Source: Olleya sediminilitoris (GTDB lineage: Bacteria; Bacteroidota; Bacteroidia; Flavobacteriales; Flavobacteriaceae). From it: a stretch of 64,000 nt of DNA. This document shows positions 1-7,982 of the stretch, in pieces (the first letter of the stretch is position 1; each line of letters starts with the position of its first letter). The position numbers were made by a program, and so were the translations under genes. The notes beneath the pieces are model-generated. The model had not been told where the DNA came from, ran no database searches, and saw only the letters and a list, made by a program, of their open reading frames with translations. The DNA lies in contig NZ_JAEMEF010000002.1 in the NCBI RefSeq assembly GCF_016785945.1, forward strand, positions 186,001-250,000, given 5' to 3'.

Positions 1-1200
1 GCAATTACCACACAAGGACCAGTTCATGTAAATATTCCGTTTAACGAACCCTTGTATGATAGAGTAGATCAATTATCGGTAAATCCAACAAACGTGATGC
101 CAGTTGTTAATCTTGATGCTAATCAAGATTATAACGCTTTCGCGGAAATTTGGAATGGCTCAAAACAAAAGTTAGTCTTAGTAGGTGTTTTACCTCCAAA
201 CAGTGTAGAGCAACATTTTTTAGATGTTTTAGCAGAAGATGAAAGTGTTTTAGTACTTACCGAAACCACGTCTAATTTACATCATGACAAATTTTGTCCA
301 AGTATAGATAAGTTAATAGGAGCCTTGTCTGATAACGAGTTACAAGCCTTGCAACCTGACATTTTACTTACTTTTGGAGGTTTGATTGTATCCAAAAAAA
401 TAAAGAAGTTTTTAAGGACTCATAAACCAATACACCATTGGCATGTTGCCGAAAATGGAGCTAATGATACCTTTTTTGTTTTAAATAAAGTGTTTAAGCA
501 AAGTATAAATTCGTTTTTTAAGCATTTTATTCCGTTAACAAAAGCTGTAAAAAGTAATTATAATCCTTATTGGTCTAATCAAATGACTATAAGACGCGAA
601 AAACATGAGCGTTATATGGATTTAATTTCGTTTTCAGATTTTAAAGCTTTTGATTATATATTAAATGGGTTACCAGAAAATATACAATTACAAGTTAGTA
701 ATAGTTCGACTATAAGATATGCTCAGCTTTTTGATTTAAACCCTACACTAGAAGTTTTTTGTAATAGAGGTACAAGTGGTATAGATGGTAGTACAAGTAC
801 TGCAATTGGTGCAGCTTTAGCTAATCCTAAACCTACAGTTTTTATAACTGGTGATTTAAGCTTTTTTTACGATAGTAATGCTTTATGGAATAACTACATA
901 CCTAATAATTTTAGAATAATAGTCATTAATAACGAAGGAGGAGGAATATTTAGGATTTTACCAGGACATAAAAACACAGATAATTTTGACTATTTTTTTG
1001 AAACTAAACATCACTTAACAGCAAAACAGTTGTGTGATATGTATGGATTAGTGTACAAAAAAGCAGAAAACAAAACAGATTTGCAGACTGCTTTAAAAAC
1101 GTTTTATACGCCTTCTAATCAACCTAAACTGTTAGAGGTGTTTACTCCATCCAGAGATAATGATGCTATATTATTAGATTATTTTAAATACGTAAAATAA
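1..1200 (+). CDS. menD: 2-succinyl-5-enolpyruvyl-6-hydroxy-3-cyclohexene-1-carboxylate synthase MenD (3' part)
   Basis: This is the C-terminal 399 residues of MenD, the thiamine-diphosphate enzyme that joins isochorismate and 2-oxoglutarate in menaquinone synthesis. The frame is open from base 1, so the true start lies upstream and the internal ATG at 52 is not the start. The first residues contain GPVHVNIPF, typical of the middle of MenD. Near the C terminus are RGTSGIDGSTSTAIGAAL and the ThDP/Mg motif starting GDLSFFYDSNALWN, with NNEGGGIF following. Other men genes follow from 4492, separated by five unrelated genes. The frame contains the repeated 16-base word at 133-148, which encodes NAFAE. 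Assignment is certain; only the N-terminal part is unseen. Confidence 0.96.
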   Translation, partial: AITTQGPVHVNIPFNEPLYDRVDQLSVNPTNVMPVVNLDANQDYNAFAEIWNGSKQKLVLVGVLPPNSVEQHFLDVLAEDESVLVLTETTSNLHHDKFCPSIDKLIGALSDNELQALQPDILLTFGGLIVSKKIKKFLRTHKPIHHWHVAENGANDTFFVLNKVFKQSINSFFKHFIPLTKAVKSNYNPYWSNQMTIRREKHERYMDLISFSDFKAFDYILNGLPENIQLQVSNSSTIRYAQLFDLNPTLEVFCNRGTSGIDGSTSTAIGAALANPKPTVFITGDLSFFYDSNALWNNYIPNNFRIIVINNEGGGIFRILPGHKNTDNFDYFFETKHHLTAKQLCDMYGLVYKKAENKTDLQTALKTFYTPSNQPKLLEVFTPSRDNDAILLDYFKYVK

Positions 1201-1324
1201 CTTTTACCGATAAAAAATGTAGTTTGTCGTAATTTGTTTTTAAAACCTTGACGTTTAAAAAAAGAAATAAAATTATTGTACCTTTAAATAGCTTAAAAAC
1301 ATTAATCTAAAATTTTTTATTATT

Positions 1325-1666
1325 ATGAGTAAACGTGATGAATTAATCGCAAAATATGCAACTGACTTAAAAGACAAATGTGGTGTGACTCCAGATATGG
1401 ATTTTTTAACTAAAGTAACTATTGGTTGTGGACCATCAATATACAATAAAGACGCTGCAACTGTTTCTGGATCTGATGATTCTGAATTAGCGACAGTAAA
1501 AAACAATTTTTTAATTAAAAAATTAGGTTTAGAAGATAGTGCAGACTTAGATAAAGCTATAGATTCTGTAATGGAAACTTATGGTAGATCAAATAGAAAT
1601 AAATACAGAGCTGTAGTTTATTATTTACTAGCTAAGCACTTTAAAAAAGAAGCTATTTACAAATAG
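1325..1666 (+). CDS. DUF2853 family protein
   Basis: A 113-residue soluble protein without signal peptide or membrane segment. I recognise the DUF2853 family from the start MSKRDELIAKYA, the GCGPSIYNKDAATVSGSD segment and the C-terminal YGRSNRNKYRAVVYYLL motif. The family is small, mostly helical and of unknown function; it is common in Bacteroidota and Proteobacteria. It stands alone, 124 bases after menD, and is closed by a strong terminator at 1683-1714. A weak TACCTTTA box lies at 1279-1286, but the nearest upstream TTG (1248-1250) is too far away to make a confident promoter. Function is not inferred. Confidence 0.88.
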   Translation: MSKRDELIAKYATDLKDKCGVTPDMDFLTKVTIGCGPSIYNKDAATVSGSDDSELATVKNNFLIKKLGLEDSADLDKAIDSVMETYGRSNRNKYRAVVYYLLAKHFKKEAIYK

Positions 1667-1682
1667 AATAAAATTTTATATA

Positions 1683-1714
1683 AAAAAAGCGTTACAGTTC
1701 TGTAACGCTTTTTT
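1683..1714 (+). terminator. Rho-independent terminator after DUF2853 gene
   Basis: The inverted repeat AGCGTTACAG/CTGTAACGCT has a very short loop, is preceded by an A run and followed by seven T residues. It separates the DUF2853 gene from the next gene, whose -7 box starts nine bases later. Confidence 0.9.
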
Positions 1715-1722
1715 TATATGCT

Positions 1723-1730
1723 TACCTTTG
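1723..1730 (+). promoter_or_regulatory. TAnnTTTG -7 box directly before a start codon
   Basis: TACCTTTG is an exact match to the Bacteroidota -7 element and lies only four bases before the ATG at 1735. Transcription would begin at or very near the A of the ATG, giving a leaderless or nearly leaderless mRNA. No clear TTG -33 box is present because the terminator hairpin occupies that space. Confidence 0.6.
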
Positions 1731-1734
1731 CAGT

Positions 1735-2574
1735 ATGATACAGATAGGAGAGTTTAATACACTTGAGATTTTAAGAGACACAGAACCTGGATTGTTTTTA
1801 GGTGATGCAGATAATAATGAAGTTTTATTACCAAACAGATACGTACCAAAACATTTTGAAATTGGTGATGATATAGAGGTCTTTATTTATTTAGACAATG
1901 AAGAGCGAATGATTGCAACAACTGACGAACCTTATATTGTTAAAGGTGAATTTGCGATGTTGCGTTGTAATGCTGTTTCTAAAATAGGTGCCTTTTTAGA
2001 TTTTGGTTTAGTAAAAGAATTATTTTGTCCTTTTAAAGAGCAAGCTTTTCCAATGAAAAAAGGAGGTTGGTATCTTGTACATTGTTATTTAGACGAAGTT
2101 ACAGAGCGTTTAGTAGCTTCTAGTAAAACAAATCGTTTTTTAGATAATAAAGAATTGACTGTAGATCAGTTTGATCAAGTAGATTTAATTGTTTCTCATC
2201 CAAGTGATTTAGGTATGAATGTTATTGTTAATAATAAGCATATTGGTCTAATATACAAAGACAATATTTTTCAAGATATTAGTGTAGGAGATCGTTTAAA
2301 AGGTATTGTTAAAAAAGTACGTCCAGGAAATAAGTTAGATATTAGCTTAGGTGATATTGGTTACAGAAATATAGAGCCTAATGCAGATAAAATCATGCAA
2401 GAGTTAACAGATGGTAATGGTTTTTTAGCTTTAACAGATAAGTCAAATCCTGAAGCAATCAAAGATCAATTGCAGATGAGTAAAAAAACGTTTAAAAAAG
2501 CAATTGGTACATTGTATAAGCAAAAGCTTATAGATTTAAAACCAGATGGCATTTACCTTAAGACGCAAGACTAG
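1735..2574 (+). CDS. CvfB-like S1 RNA-binding protein
   Basis: A 279-residue protein of the CvfB/YitL family: tandem S1-type OB domains followed by a C-terminal winged-helix-like segment. The start MIQIGEFNTLEILRDTEPGLFLGD and the segment KIGAFLDFGLVKELFCPFKEQ are characteristic, as is the S1-like stretch GDRLKGIVKKVRPGNKLDISLG near residue 190-210. The C-terminal part (about 220-279), with KDQLQMSKKTFKKAIGTLYKQ, fits the winged helix. The family binds RNA and affects gene expression post-transcriptionally in Gram-positive bacteria; the role here is unknown. The start is fixed by family alignment and by the -7 box just upstream, which implies a leaderless transcript. The 3' end overlaps the convergent gene by 17 bases. 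Confidence 0.87.
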   Translation: MIQIGEFNTLEILRDTEPGLFLGDADNNEVLLPNRYVPKHFEIGDDIEVFIYLDNEERMIATTDEPYIVKGEFAMLRCNAVSKIGAFLDFGLVKELFCPFKEQAFPMKKGGWYLVHCYLDEVTERLVASSKTNRFLDNKELTVDQFDQVDLIVSHPSDLGMNVIVNNKHIGLIYKDNIFQDISVGDRLKGIVKKVRPGNKLDISLGDIGYRNIEPNADKIMQELTDGNGFLALTDKSNPEAIKDQLQMSKKTFKKAIGTLYKQKLIDLKPDGIYLKTQD

Positions 2575-2995
2575 TTTTGTTGTCAATAGTTGCGTTTCTA
2601 GCTTTAGACCAATCAATTGCTTTGTAAAGGTTATCAAATCTTACAATATCTGTTTTAAAAAATAAGCGTTCCATTAAAGCATTAAACCAGCTATTTTCAC
2701 TTTTTGTTACAACAGCATAACCGTTTAATTGATTATTTGAGTTTCTAAAAAACTTTAACCAATCTGATGGTTTCAAAGAGTAGTTGTTTACACGATTTGA
2801 GATGTAACAAACACTTATGTCTGGGCCATAAAAATTATGTGCAGCTTGTATTACTTTTGAGGCTTCATTAAAAGTATAGGTTATTCCTTCATTAATTTCA
2901 GAAATAACTATGCCTTCTAAAAAATAAAAATTGCCTTGATTTGTTATGTGTATATCTAATATAGAATCCGCTAGGGTAGAGTCTACTATTTTCAT
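2558..2995 (-). CDS. Uncharacterised protein, tandem paralogue 1 (STAS/SpoIIAA-like fold suspected)
   Basis: A 145-residue soluble protein of unknown function. It is the first of three adjacent minus-strand paralogues (2558-2995, 3125-3592, 3809-4219). All start MK/N-[IT]-[IV]-[DN]-S, share a G-x-[FL]-Y-x-L-[EQ] strand, then I-S-E-I-N-E-G-x-x-x-T, and a central YISNRVNNYS motif. Length and alternating strand/helix pattern resemble the single-domain STAS/SEC14 or SpoIIAA-like proteins of flavobacteria, which I infer rather than prove. The 3' end overlaps the convergent CvfB-like gene. About 130 bases separate it from paralogue 2, so it may be transcribed separately. Confidence 0.7.
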   Translation of the reverse strand: MKIVDSTLADSILDIHITNQGNFYFLEGIVISEINEGITYTFNEASKVIQAAHNFYGPDISVCYISNRVNNYSLKPSDWLKFFRNSNNQLNGYAVVTKSENSWFNALMERLFFKTDIVRFDNLYKAIDWSKARNATIDNKTSLAS

Positions 2996-3124
2996 TCGGT
3001 AATTGTATTTGATACAAAATTAATAGATTGTAAAGTGTTGTAAAAGAACGGTAAATGTTATTCGATAACAGTTTTAAAAAATCAGTTGAAGAGATGTAAA
3101 ACGATAAGCTTATGTAATTGAGCT

Positions 3125-3592
3125 CTATTTTTGTTTGTAGTTAGAGTTAATAGGAATAGGTTGTAATTTTGAAGAACCAATGATTGATTGTTCTAAAAAC
3201 TGATTAGCAAACTTGTACGCTTTTTTTATTGTCGAAAAGCCTTTATAGGGTATTTTACAGAATTGTTTTTCAATTGAAATATTCATTTTATCAAAATGAG
3301 AATAACTAATTATTGCAAACAACTCTAAATTAGGTAATAATTGATTTATTTTGGGGTAGTCTAGGACTTCAATCGAGTAATTGTTTACTCTATTAGAGAT
3401 GTAAGCAAACTTTTTATTTTTACCATAATAAATATGTATACAGTTTAATAGCTCTTGCGCATTTTCTATAGTTAAATGCTCGCCTTCATTAATTTCAGAA
3501 ATAATAACATCTTCTAAGATATAAAAAGTTCCGAATTTAGATAAATAGACGTCTTTAACTTGACCTGCTAGTTGACTGTTGATTGTTTTCAT
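3125..3592 (-). CDS. Uncharacterised protein, tandem paralogue 2 (STAS/SpoIIAA-like fold suspected)
   Basis: A 155-residue paralogue of the genes on both sides. It keeps the best version of the shared motifs: FYILEDVIISEINEGEHLT around residues 23-41 and FAYISNRVNNYSIE around 62-75. The C-terminal 25 residues (KLQPIPINSNYKQK end) are unique to this copy and look unstructured. No signal peptide or membrane helix. Divergence between copies is high, so the duplications are old. Function unknown; the conserved ISNRxNxYS loop is the obvious functional centre. Confidence 0.7.
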   Translation of the reverse strand: MKTINSQLAGQVKDVYLSKFGTFYILEDVIISEINEGEHLTIENAQELLNCIHIYYGKNKKFAYISNRVNNYSIEVLDYPKINQLLPNLELFAIISYSHFDKMNISIEKQFCKIPYKGFSTIKKAYKFANQFLEQSIIGSSKLQPIPINSNYKQK

Positions 3593-3808
3593 AAATATTA
3601 TAGCGTTTACACAAATTTATATTTAAATATATATTTTAAATAATTGATAGTCTGTGTAATATGAGTTTTCGATTAAGCTACGTTTAGTGTCGATTAAATA
3701 CAAAATAAGCTATCAAAATAAGGTTAGGGCTTATTAAGATAGCTTATAAGGTTTCTAATTTTGAACTTGGTTAGTATATCAAAGTAATCACGCTATAATT
3801 ATTTTTAA

Positions 3809-4219
3809 TTAAATTAACACTTTAGGTCTAATATAATTAAAGGCTTCATTTAGACTTTTAAATGTTTTGGACTTTGTATTACCAAAATTGTTTTGTTGAA
3901 ACTGTTTAGTTTCATTTAAATTAGAATAGTCAACAATACCATAAAAGTGTAAATTTGAAAACAGATTAGTGTACTTGTAACAATCTGAATAATCAATAGT
4001 ATACACATTAATATTATTAGAAATTAAAGCGAAATTTTGCTGTTTTAGTTCATAAAACATATAAAGTTCCATCAAAATATCTTCAATTGAATCTTTAGTT
4101 ATGTGTTGACCTTTATTAACTTGTAAAACAGCTACATCTTGAAGCATATATAAATCTCCTAAGCTGTAATTAATTTCTTTTAATACCAAATGGTAAAATG
4201 TTGAGTCAATAATATTCAT
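3809..4219 (-). CDS. Uncharacterised protein, tandem paralogue 3 (STAS/SpoIIAA-like fold suspected)
   Basis: A 136-residue protein, the most divergent of the three paralogues. The motif positions are retained but softened: LYMLQDVAVLQVNKGQHIT instead of FYILEDVIISEINEG, and FALISNNINVYTID instead of FAYISNRVNNYS. The arginine of ISNR is replaced by asparagine here, which may mark a change in binding. It lies next to the menB upstream region and is transcribed away from it. No localisation signal. Function unknown. Confidence 0.68.
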   Translation of the reverse strand: MNIIDSTFYHLVLKEINYSLGDLYMLQDVAVLQVNKGQHITKDSIEDILMELYMFYELKQQNFALISNNINVYTIDYSDCYKYTNLFSNLHFYGIVDYSNLNETKQFQQNNFGNTKSKTFKSLNEAFNYIRPKVLI

Positions 4220-4434
4220 TACTCATAATATTATAAAAATTTAATAGCGAATTAAAACGTAAATATAATAAAATTTATCAAATAGACAAAAAGCATATTT
4301 TATAGATAAAGTGTTTTGTTGTGTTTTGTTATTATAGTCTCAATTTACTGTTATTCAATAAGTATCGATGGATTTGTTGTCAATTTATTATATAATTAAA
4401 ATTTTAAATCATTCTATATATTGAAAGTTAATTA

Positions 4435-4468
4435 TTGTTAGTTAAAAACTAATAATTCCGTATTTTTA
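4435..4468 (+). promoter_or_regulatory. Probable promoter of the menB-menE operon
   Basis: TTG at 4435-4437, 23 bases, then TATTTTTA at 4461-4468, one base off the TAnnTTTG consensus. Start would fall near 4473, leaving a leader of about 20 bases before menB. The spacing is at the upper edge of the usual range, so this is moderate evidence. Confidence 0.45.
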
Positions 4469-4491
4469 TACTTTAAAAATTAGATAATAAT

Positions 4492-5331
4492 ATGAGTGAA
4501 ATAAAATGGCAAAAAGCCAAGGATTATGAAGATATAACCTATTCTAAATGCAATGGTGTAGCACGTATAGCATTTAACAGACCAAATGTTAGAAATGCAT
4601 TTAGACCAAAAACTACTAAAGAGCTATATGACGCATTTTATGATGCAGGTGAGGATACGTCAATTGGTGTTGTTTTATTATCAGCCGAAGGTCCATCTAC
4701 TAAAGATGGTGTTTATAGTTTTTGTTCAGGAGGAGATCAAAAAGCAAGAGGTCATCAAGGTTATGTAGGAGAGGATGGTTACCACAGACTTAATATACTT
4801 GAAGTTCAGCGTTTAATACGTTTTATGCCTAAAGCAGTTATTGCAGTTGTACCTGGTTGGGCTGTTGGTGGAGGACATAGCTTACATGTCGTTTGTGATT
4901 TAACATTAGCTAGTAAAGAACACGCTATTTTTAAGCAAACAGATGCAGATGTAACTAGTTTTGATGGTGGATATGGATCTGCTTATCTAGCTAAAATGGT
5001 TGGTCAGAAAAAAGCTAGAGAAATTTTCTTTTTAGGAAGAAATTATTCTGCTCAAGAAGCTTATGAAATGGGAATGGTTAATGCTGTTATACCTCATGAT
5101 GAGCTTGAAAGTACTGCTTATCAATGGGCTCAAGAGATTTTAGAAAAATCGCCAACGTCAATTAAAATGTTGAAATTTGCAATGAATTTAACAGATGATG
5201 GTATGGTTGGTCAGCAAGTTTTTGCAGGAGAAGCAACACGTTTAGCCTATATGACAGATGAAGCTAAAGAAGGTAGAGATGCGTTTCTAGAAAAACGTAA
5301 ACCTAACTTTCCAAAACAATGGATACCATAG
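4492..5331 (+). CDS. menB: 1,4-dihydroxy-2-naphthoyl-CoA synthase MenB
   Basis: A 279-residue crotonase-fold enzyme that cyclises o-succinylbenzoyl-CoA to 1,4-dihydroxy-2-naphthoyl-CoA. Diagnostic segments are FNRPNVRNAFRP, FCSGGDQKARG with the CoA-pocket glycines, VPGWAVGGGHSLHVVCDL (oxyanion-hole loop), and TDADVTSFDGGYGSAYLA, which separates MenB from ordinary enoyl-CoA hydratases. The C terminus FLEKRKPNFPKQWIP is standard. Length is normal. It heads a tight plus-strand operon: menA begins 3 bases after its stop. Very sure. Confidence 0.97.
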   Translation: MSEIKWQKAKDYEDITYSKCNGVARIAFNRPNVRNAFRPKTTKELYDAFYDAGEDTSIGVVLLSAEGPSTKDGVYSFCSGGDQKARGHQGYVGEDGYHRLNILEVQRLIRFMPKAVIAVVPGWAVGGGHSLHVVCDLTLASKEHAIFKQTDADVTSFDGGYGSAYLAKMVGQKKAREIFFLGRNYSAQEAYEMGMVNAVIPHDELESTAYQWAQEILEKSPTSIKMLKFAMNLTDDGMVGQQVFAGEATRLAYMTDEAKEGRDAFLEKRKPNFPKQWIP

Positions 5332-5334
5332 TCT

Positions 5335-6237
5335 ATGAATAATACTAAAAAATGGTTGTCAGCAATGCGTTTGCGTACATTACCATTATCAATTTCTGGT
5401 ATTATTTTAGGATCTTGTTTAGCCAAACTTAATGGTTTTTTTGATATCACAATATTTGTATTTGCAATACTAACAACTTTAAGTTTTCAGATTTTATCAA
5501 ATCTTGCTAACGATTATGGTGATGGAGTTAAAGGTACAGATAATGACGATAGGATAGGACCAACACGTGCTTTACAATCTGGAGCAATTACACAAAAACA
5601 AATGTATAATGCCATAAGGTTTAATGTAATAGTTAGTATTATTTTGACCATTATACTAATATATGTGTCTTTTGGCGCAGACAGTGTTTTATTAGGAATA
5701 CTATTTTTAATAATTGCTGGTTTTTCTATCTATGCAGCTATAAAATATACTGTTGGAGACAACGCTTATGGATATAAAGGGAAAGGAGATATTTTTGTAT
5801 TCGTGTTTTTTGGTTTAATTAGTGTGATAGGTTCATATATGTTGTATGCTAAACACGTAGATGTAATAACATTGCTACCAGCCATTAGTATTGGCTTATT
5901 AAGTACAGCAGTGCTTAATTTAAATAATATGCGTGATATTGTGTCTGATAAAACCTCTAATAAAATTACATTAGCGGTTAAGTTAGGCGCTGTTAAGGCA
6001 AAACAATATCATTATGTTTTGATAATTACAGCTATTATTTTAACTGTTGTATTTGGACTTATTTATTATAAAACACCATTTAATTTAATCTATTTTATTG
6101 CTTATTTACCTTTATTATTACATTTAAAAAAGGTAAACGCTGTTACAAATCTTAAAGATTTTGACCCAGAATTAAAAAAATTAGCACTAACCACAGTTTT
6201 GTTAAGTATTTTAATAGGTATAGGACAATTATTATAA
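5335..6237 (+). CDS. menA: 1,4-dihydroxy-2-naphthoate polyprenyltransferase MenA
   Basis: A 300-residue integral membrane prenyltransferase of the UbiA superfamily with eight or nine hydrophobic segments. It attaches the polyprenyl tail to dihydroxynaphthoate to form demethylmenaquinone. The motif NLANDYGDGVKGTDNDDR (about residues 60-77) carries the first Asp-rich Mg/diphosphate site, followed by IGPTRALQSG; the second site is LNNMRDIVSDKTSNK near residue 198. Start MNNTKKWLSAMRLRTLPLS is typical. Gaps of 3 bases to menB and 14 to the next gene indicate co-transcription. Confidence 0.96.
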   Translation: MNNTKKWLSAMRLRTLPLSISGIILGSCLAKLNGFFDITIFVFAILTTLSFQILSNLANDYGDGVKGTDNDDRIGPTRALQSGAITQKQMYNAIRFNVIVSIILTIILIYVSFGADSVLLGILFLIIAGFSIYAAIKYTVGDNAYGYKGKGDIFVFVFFGLISVIGSYMLYAKHVDVITLLPAISIGLLSTAVLNLNNMRDIVSDKTSNKITLAVKLGAVKAKQYHYVLIITAIILTVVFGLIYYKTPFNLIYFIAYLPLLLHLKKVNAVTNLKDFDPELKKLALTTVLLSILIGIGQLL

Positions 6238-6251
6238 AACCCATTTTTAAA

Positions 6252-6929
6252 ATGAAAATCACTTTTTACGGTCATGCAAGTTTAGGAATTCAAATAGAGG
6301 ATACACATCTTTTGGTAGATCCATACATAACAGCTAATCCAAAAGCCAGTCATATAGATATTAACACAATAAAAGCAGATTACATTTTACTAACACATGC
6401 ACATCAAGACCATATTTTAGATGTTGAGGCTATTGCAAAACAAACAAATGCTGTGATTGTATCTAATTTTGAAATTGTTGCACATTTTCAAAATTTAGGA
6501 TTTGAAGGTCATCCTATGAATTTTGGTGGAACTTGGGATTTTGATTTTGGTAGCTTAAAATATGTTAATGCTGTACATACATCTTCTTTTCCTGATGGAA
6601 GTTATGGTGGACAACCTGGTGGATTTGTTTTAGAAGGCGAACATAAAAATATTTATATAGCTGGTGATACTGCTTTGACTTTTGATATGAAATTAATACC
6701 TATGCAAACCAAATTAGATTTGGCTATTTTACCAATAGGAGACAATTTTACAATGGGAATTGATGATGCTATTCTTGCTAGTGATTTTGTAAATTGTGAT
6801 AAAGTTTTAGGATATCATTTTGATACATTTGGTTACATCGAAATTGATCATGAAGTGGCTAAACGTAAGTTTTTTGATAAAAATAAAGACTTAATGCTTT
6901 TAGAAATTGGTGAAAGTATAGATTTATAA
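6252..6929 (+). CDS. UPF0173-type metal-dependent hydrolase (metallo-beta-lactamase fold)
   Basis: A 225-residue cytosolic metallo-beta-lactamase-fold protein of the UPF0173/YtkL type. Metal ligands are visible in LLTHAHQDHI (HxHxDH, residues about 48-57), in AGDTALTFDM, and in the C-terminal GYHFDTFGYIEID. Substrate is unknown for the family. It sits inside the men operon between menA and menC, with gaps of 14 and 15 bases, so a link to menaquinone metabolism is possible but unproven; it is not one of the defined men steps. It is not the MenH or DHNA-CoA thioesterase fold. Confidence 0.9.
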   Translation: MKITFYGHASLGIQIEDTHLLVDPYITANPKASHIDINTIKADYILLTHAHQDHILDVEAIAKQTNAVIVSNFEIVAHFQNLGFEGHPMNFGGTWDFDFGSLKYVNAVHTSSFPDGSYGGQPGGFVLEGEHKNIYIAGDTALTFDMKLIPMQTKLDLAILPIGDNFTMGIDDAILASDFVNCDKVLGYHFDTFGYIEIDHEVAKRKFFDKNKDLMLLEIGESIDL

Positions 6930-6944
6930 AATTTAATTATTTTA

Positions 6945-7979
6945 ATGAAAGCAACTTACCACAAACATATTTTAAACTTCAAAACACCAAGCGGAACGTC
7001 AAGAGGCGTTTTAAAAACTAAAGAAACTTGGTTTGTTATAATTGAAAAAGATGGTAAACAAGGTATTGGAGAATGCGGAATTTTAAGAGGTTTAAGTGCA
7101 GATGATACACCAGATTACGAAGCGCAATTACATTATACCTGTCAAAATATTAATTTAGGTTTAGAGGTTTTATATACCAAAAACCATGAGTATCCAAGTA
7201 TTCAAATTGGTCTAGAGATGGCTTTTAATAGCCTAAAAAGTCAAGATCCATTTATTTTATATCCTTCACAGTTTACTAATGGTAAAGCTTCAATAGATAT
7301 AAACGGTTTGATTTGGATGGGTAATCAAGATTTTATGACAGCTCAAATAAAAGACAAAATTGCGTCTGGATTTAGTTGTATAAAACTTAAAATTGGTGCT
7401 ATAGATTTTCAAACGGAACTTGATATTTTAAAAGGTATAAGGCAAAATTTCAGCGAAAGCGATATTGAATTACGTGTCGATGCTAATGGTGCTTTTAATC
7501 CAAATGAAGCTTTAGAAAAACTGAAGCAACTTTCAGAGTATAACTTACACTCTATAGAGCAGCCTATCAAAGCTGGTCAATTTGAAGCTATGGCTAATTT
7601 ATGTCAACAAACGCCTTTACCAATAGCTTTAGATGAAGAGTTAATTGGTGTGTTTGATGATAGTAAAAAAGAAACCTTATTGCAAGCTATTAATCCACAA
7701 TATATAATATTAAAACCTAGTTTTATTGGTGGTTTTAAAGGTAGTGATACTTGGATTAATTTAGCAGAACAACAAAATATTGGTTGGTGGATTACTAGTG
7801 CTTTAGAAAGTAATGTTGGCTTAAATGCTATTGCACAATATACATATACTAAACACAGTAAATTACCTCAAGGTTTGGGTACTGGTAGCTTATTTACAAA
7901 TAATATTAATTCGCCTTTACAGGTTAAAAACGGTACATTGCAGTACATTATTAATACAAATTGGGATTTTAAATTTTAA
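6945..7979 (+). CDS. menC: o-succinylbenzoate synthase MenC
   Basis: A 344-residue enolase-superfamily enzyme that dehydrates SHCHC to o-succinylbenzoate. The KxK catalytic lysine is in CIKLKIGA; metal ligands are D in LRVDANGAF, E in HSIEQPI and D in IALDEEL; the second lysine is in IILKPSFIGG. The N-terminal capping domain starts MKATYHKHILNFKTPSGTSRG. Length is a little above E. coli MenC and usual for Bacteroidota. Three bases separate it from the CPBP gene. Confidence 0.95.
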   Translation: MKATYHKHILNFKTPSGTSRGVLKTKETWFVIIEKDGKQGIGECGILRGLSADDTPDYEAQLHYTCQNINLGLEVLYTKNHEYPSIQIGLEMAFNSLKSQDPFILYPSQFTNGKASIDINGLIWMGNQDFMTAQIKDKIASGFSCIKLKIGAIDFQTELDILKGIRQNFSESDIELRVDANGAFNPNEALEKLKQLSEYNLHSIEQPIKAGQFEAMANLCQQTPLPIALDEELIGVFDDSKKETLLQAINPQYIILKPSFIGGFKGSDTWINLAEQQNIGWWITSALESNVGLNAIAQYTYTKHSKLPQGLGTGSLFTNNINSPLQVKNGTLQYIINTNWDFKF

Positions 7980-7982
7980 ACT

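Noticed and set aside
1248-1286. TTG and TACCTTTA before the DUF2853 gene as a promoter
   Set aside because: The spacing is 28 bases and the -7 box lacks the final G, so I did not list it.
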